Numbered from the stretch's first letter, positions 1 through 9,860 are shown. The stretch: 64,000 nt of DNA from Allobosea robiniae (GCF_900102525.1 NZ_FNBZ01000008.1:240557-304556); one strand, 5' to 3'. The notes: generated by a model not told the origin, from the sequence alone. Program-made: numbers and translations.

Positions 1-1762
1 GCAGCGGCAGCACCGCCCGGAAAACCGCTCCCGCCGGTACCCTCATGATGCCACTGACGACATAGACGAGAATGCCCAGCGGCGGCGTCAACCCATGGAT
101 CATCAGGTTGACGACCAGCACCACGCCGAACTGGATCGGATCGAGCCCCGCTGCCACCGCGACCGGCAGGAGCAGCGGCGCCAGCAGCAGGATCGCCGCG
201 CCGATATCGAGGAAGAGCCCGGCGACCAGCAGCACGAGATTGGCGAGCAGCATCACCGCATAGGGACCGGCACCGAACGCGGTGACGAGCCCGGCCATCT
301 GCTCGGAGACCCGGTCGACCGCGAGCAGGAAGGCGAAAGGCGCGGAAGCGCCGATCAGCAAGCCGATCGCCGCAGCCTCGGTCGCCGATTTCCGTAGGGC
401 CGCCAGCACGCCATGCGCGTTCAGGCTGCGCAGCGCGAGGCAGGCGATCACGGCATAGGCGACAGCGAGCGCCGAGGCCTCCGTCACCGTCACCACGCCA
501 AAGCGGATGCCGACGACCACGACGATGCCGAGCCCGATGGCGGGAATGGCGCCGATCAGCGCCCTGCCCCGCTCGGCCGCGCTGGCCTTCGGCGCGGCAT
601 CGACGACGCCACGAACGCTGAGATGGATGCCGATCGCGAGCGCCAGCGCCAAGACACCGCCGGCGACGAAACCGCCGACCAATAGCGAGCCGACCGAGAG
701 ATTGGTCGCGCTCGCCAGGATCAGGAAGGCGATCGAGGGCGGGATGATGTTGTCGAGCATCGAGACGCCCGCGACGATCGCCGCCGCATTGGCCGGCGGA
801 TAACCCCGCGCCACCAGTGTCGGCGCCATCACCTTGGCCCCGAAGGCGGCATTGGCTACCGAAGAGCCGGAGGCGCCGGAGAACAGCACGCTCGCGACCA
901 GAGCGGTCTGCGCCAGCCCCGCCCGCCAATGTCCGACCAGCGTCGCGGAGAAGCGGATCAGCCGCTCGGCCAGCCCGCCCGCGGTCAGGAGTTCGCCGGC
1001 CAGCAGGAAGAAGGGAATCGCCAGCAGCAGGAACTTGCCGACGCCGCCGACCATCGTCTGCACGATCGCCGGCTCCGGCATCAGCCCGCCGAACGGCCCC
1101 GTCAGCGAGACGCCGGCCAGCAGCGCAAAGGGCAATGGCGCACCGAGCAGGAGCCCCGCCCCCGCGACCAGCGCAGCGACGAGGCTCGGCGTCGGAAAGA
1201 GATCGAAGGAGAGCTGCGCCAGCCCGTAGAAGCTGCCGCCGAGCGCGAGCGCCGCGAGCGCGCCGGCCCAGCCTCTCTCGATCCCGGCACGCAGGAACAA
1301 CGCCAGCATCGTCAGCCCGCCGCCGCAGGCGAAGACGGCGAAGCGCAAGGATTCCGGCAGATCGAGCACGGTGGAATGCCCGCCGACGAGCGCGGCGACA
1401 TTCGCCCCGCCGGCCGCCAGCACCAACGCGCCATGAAAGGCGATCGCATCGGCGAGCACGGCGGCGAGCCTGCGCAGCAGCGCCGGCAACAGTCGCACCA
1501 GCACATCGAGCCGCATCGCCAGCGTTCCAGTGACCGCAAGCGGCGCGCCGACCGCGATCAGCGCCAGATGCAGCCAGATCGCGAGCTCGTCCGACCAGAC
1601 GAAGCCACCACCGAAGAGATAACGCTGCAGGACGGCCGCCATGACCACGAGGAACAGCGCCGCCAGGATCGCGGCGCCGGCGAGTTCCAGTGCCGTGCGG
1701 AAGGTCGCCTCGACCCGTTCCGGGAACGGCTTCCCGCGCGCTTGATCGTCCGACTGGCTCAT
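1..1762 (-). CDS. TRAP transporter fused small/large permease (DctQ-DctM), 3' end outside window
   Basis: This is a secondary uptake system for an organic acid or similar solute, driven by ion gradients together with a periplasmic binding protein. 587 codons are open from an ATG whose complement is CAT at 1760-1762, and the frame runs off the left edge. The first ~160 residues are a DctQ-type four-helix subunit, with QRYLF followed by FVWSDELAIW. The rest is a DctM/DedA-like multi-helix permease, ending in the visible HGLTPPLGILVYVVSG stretch typical of the last helices. Q-M fusion is common in alphaproteobacterial TRAP systems. No binding-protein gene is adjacent on this side; the unlinked dctP-like gene at 40388-41488 is a possible but unproven partner. 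The substrate is unknown. It is divergent from glpD across 165 bp. Confidence 0.9.
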   Translation of the reverse strand, partial: MSQSDDQARGKPFPERVEATFRTALELAGAAILAALFLVVMAAVLQRYLFGGGFVWSDELAIWLHLALIAVGAPLAVTGTLAMRLDVLVRLLPALLRRLAAVLADAIAFHGALVLAAGGANVAALVGGHSTVLDLPESLRFAVFACGGGLTMLALFLRAGIERGWAGALAALALGGSFYGLAQLSFDLFPTPSLVAALVAGAGLLLGAPLPFALLAGVSLTGPFGGLMPEPAIVQTMVGGVGKFLLLAIPFFLLAGELLTAGGLAERLIRFSATLVGHWRAGLAQTALVASVLFSGASGSSVANAAFGAKVMAPTLVARGYPPANAAAIVAGVSMLDNIIPPSIAFLILASATNLSVGSLLVGGFVAGGVLALALAIGIHLSVRGVVDAAPKASAAERGRALIGAIPAIGLGIVVVVGIRFGVVTVTEASALAVAYAVIACLALRSLNAHGVLAALRKSATEAAAIGLLIGASAPFAFLLAVDRVSEQMAGLVTAFGAGPYAVMLLANLVLLVAGLFLDIGAAILLLAPLLLPVAVAAGLDPIQFGVVLVVNLMIHGLTPPLGILVYVVSGIMRVPAGAVFRAVLPL

Positions 1763-1825
1763 CCTGCCGCTATGCCCTGCCCGGATGCCCTGTTCCGGCC
1801 TCGCGCCCGTCGCGTCAAGCCACTC

Positions 1826-1850
1826 GAATTGACATCATCCCTGAATTGAC
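1826..1850. promoter_or_regulatory. Direct repeat GAATTGAC x2 in the dctQM-glpD divergent intergenic region
   Basis: Two identical octamers GAATTGAC lie at 1826-1833 and 1843-1850, 17 bp start to start, in the only intergenic space between the divergent TRAP permease and glpD. Identical octamers at about 1.6 helical turns could be a tandem operator, but no known regulator motif was recognised. Confidence 0.25.
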
Positions 1851-1927
1851 CGCAGGAGCGGGCTTGTGGCGCCGCCCCAGCCGGGATTGGATGGCGTCCC
1901 CGATCAGCCTTTCCAGCCTTCCAGAAG

Positions 1928-3469
1928 ATGCGCATGGCTTCCGAAACGACCCCGCCCTTAGCCGGCTTCGGCACCGACCCCGCCACGCCTTACGACCTCG
2001 CCGTCATCGGTGGCGGCATCAATGGCTGCGGCATCGCCCGCGATGCGGCCGGGCGCGGTGCCTCCCTCGTGCTGTTCGAGAAGGACGATCTCGCCAGCGC
2101 CACCTCCTCGCGCTCGACCAAGCTGATCCATGGCGGCCTGCGCTATCTCGAGCACTACAAGTTCCGGCTGGTGCGCGAGGCGCTGATGGAGCGCGAGCGG
2201 CTCTGGGCCATCGCGCCGCATATCATCCGCCCGCTGCGCTTCGTGCTACCGCATCACAAGGGCCTGCGCCCGGCCTGGCTGCTCCGGCTCGGCCTGTTCC
2301 TCTACGACCATATCGGCGGCCGCAAGCTCCTGCCCGCGACGCGCACGCTCGACCTCGCCCATGATGCGGTCGGCAAGCCGCTGAAGGACGACCAGGCCAA
2401 GGCCTTCGAATATTCCGATTGCTGGGTCGAGGATGCCCGCCTCGTCGTGCTGAACGCGATGGACGCCGCCGTGCGCGGCGCCGCGATCCACACCCGCACC
2501 CGCGTCACCGCTGCGCGGCGCGAGAACGGCCTCTGGCAACTTGAGACAGACGGCCCCGAAGGCCGGCAGACGATCTGGGCGCGCACGCTCGTCAACGCCG
2601 CCGGCCCCTGGGTCGGCGAGGTCCTGAACGGCGTCATCCACACCAATGCCAAGGCCGGCGTTCGCATGGTGCAGGGCAGCCATATCGTCGTGCCCCGGCT
2701 CTACGAGCACGACCGCTGCTACATCTTCCAGAACGCCGACGGGCGCATCATCTTCGCCATCCCCTACGAGCAGGATTTCACGCTGATCGGCACGACCGAC
2801 CGCGACTATCACGGCGACCCCGCCGAAGTCGTCGCGACGCCGGACGAGATCGCCTATCTCTGCGCCGCGGCGAGCGAGTATTTCCGCCAGCCCGTCACGC
2901 CGGAATCGGTGGTCTGGACCTATTCGGGCGTGCGCCCGCTCTATGACGACGGCGCCTCCAAAGCGCAGGAGGCGACGCGCGATTACGTGCTGACGCTCGA
3001 CGCGCCCGAAGGCGAGGCACCGCTGCTCTCCGTCTTCGGCGGCAAGATCACGACCTATCGTCGCCTCGCCGAGGCCGCGATCGCGAAGCTCGCGCCGCTC
3101 GCGCCCTGGGCCGCCCGCGCCGAATGGACGGTGACCGGCGCCCTGCCCGGCGGCGATTTCCCGGTTGGCAGTTTCGACAAGCTGGTCGGTGAGATCGCAG
3201 CCACCTATCCCTGGCTGGAACGCCGCAGCGCGACGCGGCTCGCCCGCGCCTACGGCACCCGCGCTCGCGACATCCTCGGCGACGCGAAGAGCCTCGCCAA
3301 TCTCGGCCGGCATTTCGGTGCCGATCTCTACGAACGCGAGGTTCGCTATCTGATGAAGGCTGAATGGGCGCGCCGGGCGCAGGACGTGCTCTGGCGCCGC
3401 GGCAAGCTCGGCCTGCGACTGTCGAAAGCCGAGAGCGAGGCGCTCGACGACTTCATGCAGCAGGCCTGA
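1928..3469 (+). CDS. glpD: Glycerol-3-phosphate dehydrogenase, FAD-dependent
   Basis: It oxidises sn-glycerol 3-phosphate to dihydroxyacetone phosphate and passes electrons to the quinone pool at the inner membrane. The 513-aa length matches aerobic GlpD. The N-terminus has the FAD dinucleotide motif VIGGGINGCGIARDAAGRG (about residues 25-43), then the GlpD signatures SSRSTKLIHGGLRYLE and, further on, GTTDRDYHGDP. The C-terminal helical DAO_C region ends in a short acidic tail. ATG 1928 is used; an in-frame ATG at 1934 is equally possible because the ribosome site is weak. It converges on tssH with only 8 bp between the stops, so it is not part of the T6SS locus. No glp regulator, kinase or uptake gene is nearby. 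Confidence 0.96.
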   Translation: MRMASETTPPLAGFGTDPATPYDLAVIGGGINGCGIARDAAGRGASLVLFEKDDLASATSSRSTKLIHGGLRYLEHYKFRLVREALMERERLWAIAPHIIRPLRFVLPHHKGLRPAWLLRLGLFLYDHIGGRKLLPATRTLDLAHDAVGKPLKDDQAKAFEYSDCWVEDARLVVLNAMDAAVRGAAIHTRTRVTAARRENGLWQLETDGPEGRQTIWARTLVNAAGPWVGEVLNGVIHTNAKAGVRMVQGSHIVVPRLYEHDRCYIFQNADGRIIFAIPYEQDFTLIGTTDRDYHGDPAEVVATPDEIAYLCAAASEYFRQPVTPESVVWTYSGVRPLYDDGASKAQEATRDYVLTLDAPEGEAPLLSVFGGKITTYRRLAEAAIAKLAPLAPWAARAEWTVTGALPGGDFPVGSFDKLVGEIAATYPWLERRSATRLARAYGTRARDILGDAKSLANLGRHFGADLYEREVRYLMKAEWARRAQDVLWRRGKLGLRLSKAESEALDDFMQQA

Positions 3470-3477
3470 GCGTCAGC

Positions 3478-6213
3478 TCACGCCACCTGATAGGCGAACT
3501 GGCCCTCCTCGACCGAGACCTTCGCCTCGGTCAGCGGCTTCTTCTCCAGTTGCAGGTTGAGGATCGCCCGCGAGAGCGCCGGCAGCATCGAGTTGGTGAT
3601 GATGTTGTCGATCATGCGCCCGCCCGAATCCGGATCGTTGCACTGCCCGACGATGTGCTCGACCACCGCGTCGTCATAGACGAAGGCCGCCTTGTGGTTC
3701 TCGCTGAGCCGCTTGCCGATGCGCCCGAGCTGGAGCCGCACGATCCCGGCCAGCATATCCGAGGACAGCGGGTAATAGGGGATGGTCACGAGCCGCCCGA
3801 TCAGCGCCGGGGGGAAGACTTTGAGCAGCGCCGGACGCAGGCTCACCGCCATCGCCTCCGGATCGGGCTTTGCCGCGCCGTTCGCCGACATGCTCATGAT
3901 CTCGTCGGTGCCGACATTCGAAGTCAGGATGATCAGCGTGTTCTTGAAGTCGATGCGCCGGCCGGTGCCGTCCTCCATCTGGCCCTTGTCGAAGACCTGG
4001 AAGAACAGCTCATGCACATCGGGATGCGCCTTCTCGACCTCGTCGAGCAGCACCACCGAATAAGGCTTGCGCCTGACAGCCTCAGTCAGGCGCCCGCCCT
4101 CGCCATAGCCGACATAGCCGGGAGGCGCGCCCTTGAGCGTCGAGACGGTATGCGCCTCCTGGAACTCGCTCATGTTGATGGTGATGACGTTCTGTTCGCC
4201 GCCATAGAGCGATTCCGCGAGCGCCAGCGCCGTCTCGGTCTTGCCGACGCCCGAGGGGCCACAGAGCATGAACACGCCGATCGGCTTGTTGGGATTGTCG
4301 AGCCTGGCGCGGTTGGTCTCGATGCGCTTGGCGATCATGCCGATGCCGTGGCCCTGCCCGACGACGCGCTTGTTCAGCGTCTCCGCGAGGTTGAGCACGG
4401 TCTCAATCTCGTCCTTGACCATCCGGCCGACCGGGATGCCGGTCCAGTCCGAGACGACCGAGGCCACCGACTGCTCGTCGACATGGGCATAGATCATCCG
4501 GTTGGCCGGATCGATCTCGCCGAGCATCGCGAATTTGGCGTTGAGGACCGCGCGGGCATCCTCGGGACCGGCTGCCGTCTCCGGAGCGGGAGCCTCCCCT
4601 TCGGCCGGTGCAGGCGCGACATTCTCATTCGCCTCGTGCTGGGCGGCGTTAGCCTGCGCCTCGCCGCCCGGCGCCTTTTCGCCGAGCTTGGCACGCAGCG
4701 CCTTGATCTCCTCGACGATGGCGAGCTCGCCCGCCCAGGCGCCTTCGAGTGCCGCAAGCTTCTCCTGCTTCTCCGCCATCTCCCCCGCGATCTCACTGAG
4801 CCGCTTGGTGGCATCGGTGCCCAGATCGGCATCCGCCGTCAGCGCGGCCTTCTCCTGCTCCAGCGAGGAAATCGCGACGCGCGCATCCTCGATCGCGGCC
4901 GGCGTTGCGTTCTGGCTGATGGCGACGCGGGCGCAGGCGGTATCGAGCAGGCTCACCGCCTTGTCGGGGAGCTGGCGGGCCGGGATGTAGCGCGAGGAGA
5001 GCGAGACCGCCGCAACGATGGCCGCGTCCGAGATGCGGACCTTGTGGTGCTTTTCCATCGGGCCGATCAGGCCGCGCAGCATCGTGCAGCAGCGCGCCAC
5101 GTCGGGTTCGTCGACCTGCACCGGCTGGAAGCGCCGGGTCAGCGCCGGATCCTTCTCGAAATACTGGCGATATTCCGACCATGTCGTCGCGGCGATCGTG
5201 CGCAGCGTGCCGCGCGCCAGCGCCGGCTTCAGCAGGTTCGCAGCATCGCCCGTGCCGGCCTGCCCACCGGCGCCGATCAGAGTATGCGCCTCGTCGATGA
5301 ACAGGATCACCGGCGTCGGCGAGGACTGCACCTCGTCGATCACCGAGCGCAGCCGCTGCTCGAACTCGCCCTTCATCGAGGCACCGGCCTGCATCAGGCC
5401 GATATCGAGCGCGCAGACGCGCACGCCCTTGAGCGGCGGCGGCACGTCGCCCGCCGCGACGCGCTGGGCGAAGCCCTCGGCGATGGCGGTCTTGCCGACG
5501 CCGGCCTCGCCCGTGAGGATCGGGTTGTTCTGGCGCCGGCGCATCAGCACGTCGATGACCTGCCGGATTTCGTCGTCGCGGCCGAGGATCGGGTCCATCG
5601 TGCCGGAGCGGGCCTTGACGGTGAGGTCCTGCGAGAAGCGGTCGAGCGCGGTCGTGCCCTTCGCCCCCTCGGCCTGCTCGGCGCCGGGCGTTCCCGCCGC
5701 GCGCAGGCCCGAACCGTCCATCGGCCGCAGGTTCTCTTCTTCCGAGCTTTCCCATATCTTGCCGTAGCCTGCGGCCAGCTCCTCGACCGGGATCTTGGAG
5801 AACTCCTTGGAAAGGCCCGTCAGCACGCGGCGCAATTCGGTCGATTTCAACGCCGCGACCAGAAGATGGCCGGTCCTGATCTGCGTCTCGCCGAAGAACA
5901 AGGTGGCGTAATGCCAGCCACGGTCGAGGATATCGACGATGTGGTTGGCGATGCCCGGCATCTCCGTCTCGTTGCGGCGGAAGCCCTCGACCACGCTGCC
6001 GAGCTCCATCAACATCCTGGCGCGGTCCAGCTTGTAGTGATCGGCGGTCAGGGTCAGGTCGTTGCTGGTGCCCTGCAGGATCTGGAGCAGCCAATGCGCC
6101 AGCTCGACATTGCGGTTGCCCGCCCCCTTCGCCTGCCGGAGCGCCTGCAGGAAGGTGTCGTAGCCGACCCGGTTGAGCTTGCCTGTGACGGCTTCGAGGC
6201 TGATATCGGCCAT
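3478..6213 (-). CDS. tssH: T6SS ATPase TssH (ClpV)
   Basis: This cytoplasmic AAA+ unfoldase disassembles the contracted TssB-TssC sheath so the machine can be reused. The chosen start at 6213 (MADISLEAV) gives 911 aa, the usual ClpV length, and has a GGGGA ribosome site just upstream; the frame is open further upstream but reads into tssG. Domains: N-terminal Clp repeat region (1-150), first AAA module with Walker A GEAGVGKT near residue 235 and Walker B ILFIDEAH, a middle coiled-coil region, and a second AAA module with GPSGVGKTETA and VVLLDEVEKAH. A low-complexity Ala/Glu-rich insert (EGEAPAPETAAGPED) sits in the middle region. It is the last gene of the minus-strand tss block, 11 bp after tssG. 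Confidence 0.96.
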   Translation of the reverse strand: MADISLEAVTGKLNRVGYDTFLQALRQAKGAGNRNVELAHWLLQILQGTSNDLTLTADHYKLDRARMLMELGSVVEGFRRNETEMPGIANHIVDILDRGWHYATLFFGETQIRTGHLLVAALKSTELRRVLTGLSKEFSKIPVEELAAGYGKIWESSEEENLRPMDGSGLRAAGTPGAEQAEGAKGTTALDRFSQDLTVKARSGTMDPILGRDDEIRQVIDVLMRRRQNNPILTGEAGVGKTAIAEGFAQRVAAGDVPPPLKGVRVCALDIGLMQAGASMKGEFEQRLRSVIDEVQSSPTPVILFIDEAHTLIGAGGQAGTGDAANLLKPALARGTLRTIAATTWSEYRQYFEKDPALTRRFQPVQVDEPDVARCCTMLRGLIGPMEKHHKVRISDAAIVAAVSLSSRYIPARQLPDKAVSLLDTACARVAISQNATPAAIEDARVAISSLEQEKAALTADADLGTDATKRLSEIAGEMAEKQEKLAALEGAWAGELAIVEEIKALRAKLGEKAPGGEAQANAAQHEANENVAPAPAEGEAPAPETAAGPEDARAVLNAKFAMLGEIDPANRMIYAHVDEQSVASVVSDWTGIPVGRMVKDEIETVLNLAETLNKRVVGQGHGIGMIAKRIETNRARLDNPNKPIGVFMLCGPSGVGKTETALALAESLYGGEQNVITINMSEFQEAHTVSTLKGAPPGYVGYGEGGRLTEAVRRKPYSVVLLDEVEKAHPDVHELFFQVFDKGQMEDGTGRRIDFKNTLIILTSNVGTDEIMSMSANGAAKPDPEAMAVSLRPALLKVFPPALIGRLVTIPYYPLSSDMLAGIVRLQLGRIGKRLSENHKAAFVYDDAVVEHIVGQCNDPDSGGRMIDNIITNSMLPALSRAILNLQLEKKPLTEAKVSVEEGQFAYQVA

Positions 6214-6224
6214 GATCGTCCCCT

Positions 6225-7289
6225 TCAATGTCCGGTGGCGGCAGTGCGGCTTCGTTTCAGGCGCAGGCTTTCGGCGGGATGGAAGCGGGCGTCGCGGCGC
6301 AGGGCGCCCTCCTCGACATCCCAGTTCGGTGCCATCCAGCTCGTCCAGCCGAGATGGCCGGACTGGCCGAGCCGGACCGGCTTGACCTCGCCGACCGGCA
6401 AGGCGAGCTCGACATCCCATTCGAACTGCTCGCCGAGATGGAAGAACACTACATCCGCCAGGGGCTCGCAGCGGTCGCCGTTCGGCAGGAAGCGCTCGAA
6501 CTGTTGGAGGTCGGCAGCGATGATCTTGACCCGGAACTTGTCCTCGACGCTGTAGACGCTGCCGCCAAGCAGCGCGTCGCTGCCGAGCGAGCAATGCGAG
6601 CCGCCGAGCCGCGTCCGGTCGGCCGGGTCGAAGACCAGCCACATGCCGGTGAACTGCTCGATCTCGACTTCCGTTTTGAACAAGCCGGCCAGAAAGCGCC
6701 GCAGCCGCGAGGCCGATTTCGCCTGCGCGCCGATCAGCCCGGCATGGGCGAGCTTTTCGGCATCGGGCACGCTGTCGCGCTTGAGATAGGGCTTCGAGCC
6801 CATCCCGATCATGCTGCCGATATAGGCGGCGAACCGGTCGAGATCGGGCCGGTCATGCTGGGCTATCGGGCGTGAATCGGCCCAGGCGCGATAGAAGAGC
6901 TGCAGGAAGCGGTGGTTGAAGATGTCGAGGAAGCGTGGGAAGGCGTCGTCGCGCACCAGCGTCCAGTGGTAGCTTTCCTCGGTCGTCGCCAGCGGCAACG
7001 GCCCTTGCGGTCCGAGCAGGCCGAGGAACTTGACGAAGAGCCGCAGCCGCCCCTGCCCATCGCGACCAGCCTCGGCCAGGCTCGATGCCGGGAAGTCGAG
7101 ATAAGGCTGCTCGCCCAGCGCGACATATTCGTCGCGCCGCGAGGCGACGTCGCCCACGCGCGGCCGGTCGGGAAAGCTGCGCTCCAGCCGGCGCATCACC
7201 GCGTAGAAATCGAAGCGCCAGGGCTCGGCCTCGAGCTGCACCTGGTAGTTCGGCGCCTTTTCCAGCGGGGTGGCGGCGTCCTCGCTCAC
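6225..7289 (-). CDS. tssG: T6SS baseplate protein TssG
   Basis: TssG pairs with TssF in the wedge of the T6SS baseplate. The 354-aa protein starts with a short acidic leader, then YQVQLEAEPWRFDFYAVMRRLE, the characteristic TssG N-terminus in which the F-x-F-x-A-V-x-R-L-E pattern recurs across the family. Later it has NHRFLQLFYRAW and the conserved GMWLVFD segment. The ATG at 7289 overlaps the tssF stop by four bases (ATGA), indicating translational coupling. No anomaly was seen. The call rests on sequence pattern plus fixed position between tssF and tssH. Confidence 0.94.
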   Translation of the reverse strand: MSEDAATPLEKAPNYQVQLEAEPWRFDFYAVMRRLERSFPDRPRVGDVASRRDEYVALGEQPYLDFPASSLAEAGRDGQGRLRLFVKFLGLLGPQGPLPLATTEESYHWTLVRDDAFPRFLDIFNHRFLQLFYRAWADSRPIAQHDRPDLDRFAAYIGSMIGMGSKPYLKRDSVPDAEKLAHAGLIGAQAKSASRLRRFLAGLFKTEVEIEQFTGMWLVFDPADRTRLGGSHCSLGSDALLGGSVYSVEDKFRVKIIAADLQQFERFLPNGDRCEPLADVVFFHLGEQFEWDVELALPVGEVKPVRLGQSGHLGWTSWMAPNWDVEEGALRRDARFHPAESLRLKRSRTAATGH

Positions 7290-9253
7290 AGGATGCGCCT
7301 CGCACCGGCGCGCGGCGGAAAGCGCATCACCTCGCCACGCTCGACGGTGCGGATCACCGTCTGGGTGAAATGGTTCATCGCCGCGTATTCCGCGAAGAAG
7401 CGGTCAAGCACCGCCCCGAGCAGGAAGACGCCGGAGCCCTCGAACGCCTTCTCGTCGAGCAGCACCGTGATCTCAAGCCCGCGTGCCGCACCGGTCCCCG
7501 CCCGCTGCGGGAAACGGCGCACGACGGCGCGGCTGTCGACGCTCTTGATGCCGCGGATGCGCCGCTCGGTGGCGCTGTCGGCGAGATCCGCGAAGAGCGA
7601 GAGCAGTTCGCGCAGCGCCTCGCCGTTCTCCCCGGCTCCGCGCTGGACGAGGCCGAGATGGTTCAGGCTGATCAGGTTGACCAGCCGCCAGGTCACGACC
7701 CCGGTGCTCGCGGTCTCCGAGCGCAGCTTGAGCTGGGAAACGACCGGTTCGCGCGGCGGCGTCGGCCCGGCGAGGCAGGCGATGTCGAGCGAGACATTGT
7801 CGATCAGGCGGAAATCGGCGCCACCCTGACCGGTCGGCAAATGCTCGGTCAGGTGCCGGTTGGAGCAGAGCGCGCGCACGCTGAGCTCCGCCACCGAAGC
7901 GGTGTCGGTGACGCCCGCCGGCTCGACCAGCGAGATGAACATCTCCGTGCCCGTATAATCGGAAGCCTTGCCCTGCCGGCGCTCGGCCGAAGAACGGCGC
8001 CGCGGCAGGCGCCGCTGCGTATAGTGCAGCCCTTGCGTCGGCGAGGCCCCTTCCGGCGAGGAATAAAGCGGGTGGACCGGCTGCTTCTCGCGCCCGCCGG
8101 CATAATGCGCATGGACCGAGAGGATGCTGTGCGGCTCATAGTCGAGCGCGCGGCTGCGGTCCGGCACGACATGGAATTCGTGCTGGTTCGTCTTGACCGG
8201 GATGCGATCCGTCGTCTTCTCGAACAGGTTGATCGCCGGCGCCGCATAGAGCGCGAACATCTCCTTGCGGACGGCGCCCGGAAGCCGCGTATTGACCTCG
8301 TCGAAGACGAAGATCACGTCGACCGCCTTGGCCTGGAGCTTCGGCATGATGCGGCTGAGCCCTTCCAGCCGGAAGCCGAGGAATTTGCGCGGGAACCAGA
8401 AGAGTTCGCGCAACAGGTCGAAGCCGCGGAAGACGCGGGTATCGGCCGGCAGCAGCGCCTCGTCCTCGTCGAAACCGATCTGTTCGAGCCGGCAGCCGTC
8501 GCCCGGCGTCACCACCGGATCACCGAACGCGTCGAGATGGCGGAAATGGATGCCGATGCAGTTCGAGAACAACTGCTCGTAGAGCGCGACGGCGTCACCC
8601 TCGCCCCCGAGCAGATGGAAGGGCAGATCGCGGGTGCGGCAACCCGCAAACCAGCTCGCCGGATTCTTCAGCGCCTGCGCCGCAGAAGGCTCCTGTTCGG
8701 GGTCAGCCATGACCCGATGGTTCAGGGAGATGCGTAGGCCCGATAGCGCCCGCGGCCCGGTGCGCAGGCCCAGCGCCTGCAGCGGTCCCGGCGCCGGAAT
8801 GTATTCGGCCCCCGTGATCTCGAAGGGCCAGAGCGTGACGTCACCACCCAGCCGGTAGCGGCAGGCCACCCGGCGCTCGCGCTCCAGATAGGTCGCGTCG
8901 ATATAGGAGCCGCGCGCGATCCTCACGCCCTCGCGCAGGGCCGGATCGGAATAGGTCGGCACCACGCCGGCCAGCAGCGCCGAGGGCGTCGGCGCGAGAT
9001 AGTTCGGCAGAAGCTGCTCGATCAGGTTGTTGGTGAACTCGGGAAACTCGTGCCGGAGCTTGAGCTGGACGCGGGCGGCGAGAAAGGCCGCGCCTTCCAG
9101 CAGGCCGCCGACCATCGGGTCCATGCGCTCGCCGGCGAGCCCGCCGAGCCGCTCGGCGATGCCCGGATACTCCTCCGCGAACTCCTTGCTGTGCTCCATG
9201 AAGAGCCGGAGTTCCTGGTTGTAGAGATCGAGAAACTCCTGGTTCATCGTCAT
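7286..9253 (-). CDS. tssF: T6SS baseplate protein TssF
   Basis: TssF is the large baseplate wedge subunit, structurally like phage gp6. I place the start at 9253 (MTMNQEFLDLYNQELRLF), giving 655 aa; this start overlaps the tssE stop as ATGA. The N-terminus LYNQELRLFMEHSKEFAEEYPGIAERL is a strong family signature, followed by DPMVGGLLEGAAFLAARVQ and EFPEFTNNLIEQLLPNY, which define TssF. A longer open frame to 9331 exists but overlaps tssE and is not needed. Expression is presumably with tssE and tssG through the two four-base overlaps. Confidence 0.95.
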   Translation of the reverse strand: MTMNQEFLDLYNQELRLFMEHSKEFAEEYPGIAERLGGLAGERMDPMVGGLLEGAAFLAARVQLKLRHEFPEFTNNLIEQLLPNYLAPTPSALLAGVVPTYSDPALREGVRIARGSYIDATYLERERRVACRYRLGGDVTLWPFEITGAEYIPAPGPLQALGLRTGPRALSGLRISLNHRVMADPEQEPSAAQALKNPASWFAGCRTRDLPFHLLGGEGDAVALYEQLFSNCIGIHFRHLDAFGDPVVTPGDGCRLEQIGFDEDEALLPADTRVFRGFDLLRELFWFPRKFLGFRLEGLSRIMPKLQAKAVDVIFVFDEVNTRLPGAVRKEMFALYAAPAINLFEKTTDRIPVKTNQHEFHVVPDRSRALDYEPHSILSVHAHYAGGREKQPVHPLYSSPEGASPTQGLHYTQRRLPRRRSSAERRQGKASDYTGTEMFISLVEPAGVTDTASVAELSVRALCSNRHLTEHLPTGQGGADFRLIDNVSLDIACLAGPTPPREPVVSQLKLRSETASTGVVTWRLVNLISLNHLGLVQRGAGENGEALRELLSLFADLADSATERRIRGIKSVDSRAVVRRFPQRAGTGAARGLEITVLLDEKAFEGSGVFLLGAVLDRFFAEYAAMNHFTQTVIRTVERGEVMRFPPRAGARRIL

Positions 9254-9798
9254 CGGCCCTTGATGGCGATCTTGCCGGTGTCGAGCTCGAGATCGGCGAC
9301 GAATTGGACCGGAATATTGAGCGGTTCGCAATTCAAGTCGGCGCGCACGAGGAAGCGAATCTTGAGCTCGGCCGGGTCCAGCGTGTCGTCGCGCTCGACG
9401 ACGACCGACTTGCGGATCAGGCGCGGCTCGTAACCGACCAGCACATTGGCCAGATCGTCCCGGATGGCATCGACGCGATGCTCGTCGATCGACAGCCGCG
9501 TCATGTCTGGGAAGCCGTGGTTGAGCACCGAGCGACGCACATGCTCCAGCTCGGAGAGATCGAGGGACGAGCCCAGATTGATGGTGTTGACCAGCGCGTC
9601 GAGATCCAGCGCGATCTCGCGGCGCAGCTTCTGTTCGGTGATCGCGGCTCGCGGCGCGGCGCGGCGCGGGGCGATCACGCGTTCGCCGCCCTCGTCCCGA
9701 AGGTCGAGCGCGATCCTCGCATCCTTTTCAAGATGCGCCTCCCGGAATGCGAACATCAAAGGCGGCCGCAGCCGCTTCTTCGAGATCGGATCTGCCAT
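9250..9798 (-). CDS. tssE: T6SS baseplate protein TssE (gp25-like)
   Basis: TssE is the small baseplate protein homologous to phage T4 gp25 that starts sheath polymerisation. The 182 aa include the gp25-like core: IALDLDALVNTINLGSSLDLSELEHVRRSVLNHG, then RLSIDEHRVDAIRDDLANVLVGYEPRL. The ~60-residue basic N-terminal extension before the core is slightly longer than in minimal homologues. It lies 62 bp after hcp, with a stem-loop in the gap, and overlaps tssF by four bases. Confidence 0.92.
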   Translation of the reverse strand: MADPISKKRLRPPLMFAFREAHLEKDARIALDLRDEGGERVIAPRRAAPRAAITEQKLRREIALDLDALVNTINLGSSLDLSELEHVRRSVLNHGFPDMTRLSIDEHRVDAIRDDLANVLVGYEPRLIRKSVVVERDDTLDPAELKIRFLVRADLNCEPLNIPVQFVADLELDTGKIAIKGR

Positions 9799-9821
9799 GG
9801 CCTATCGCACCGTCGGCAAGG

Positions 9822-9851
9822 CACCGGCCCCGGCGAATGCCGGAGCCGGTG
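9822..9851 (-). promoter_or_regulatory. Intercistronic stem-loop between hcp and tssE
   Basis: Arms 9822-9834 and 9839-9851 can form a 13-position GC-rich stem with one mismatch closed by a 4-nt loop, starting about 9 nt after the hcp stop. No T-run follows on the minus strand, so it looks like an RNA stability or partial-termination hairpin rather than a full intrinsic terminator. Confidence 0.5.
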
Positions 9852-9860
9852 ATCTTCAAC

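Noticed and set aside
3364..6555. Plus-strand open frame of more than 1000 codons opposite tssH
   Set aside because: Mirror of the ClpV gene; no domains, His/Arg/Asp-rich composition.
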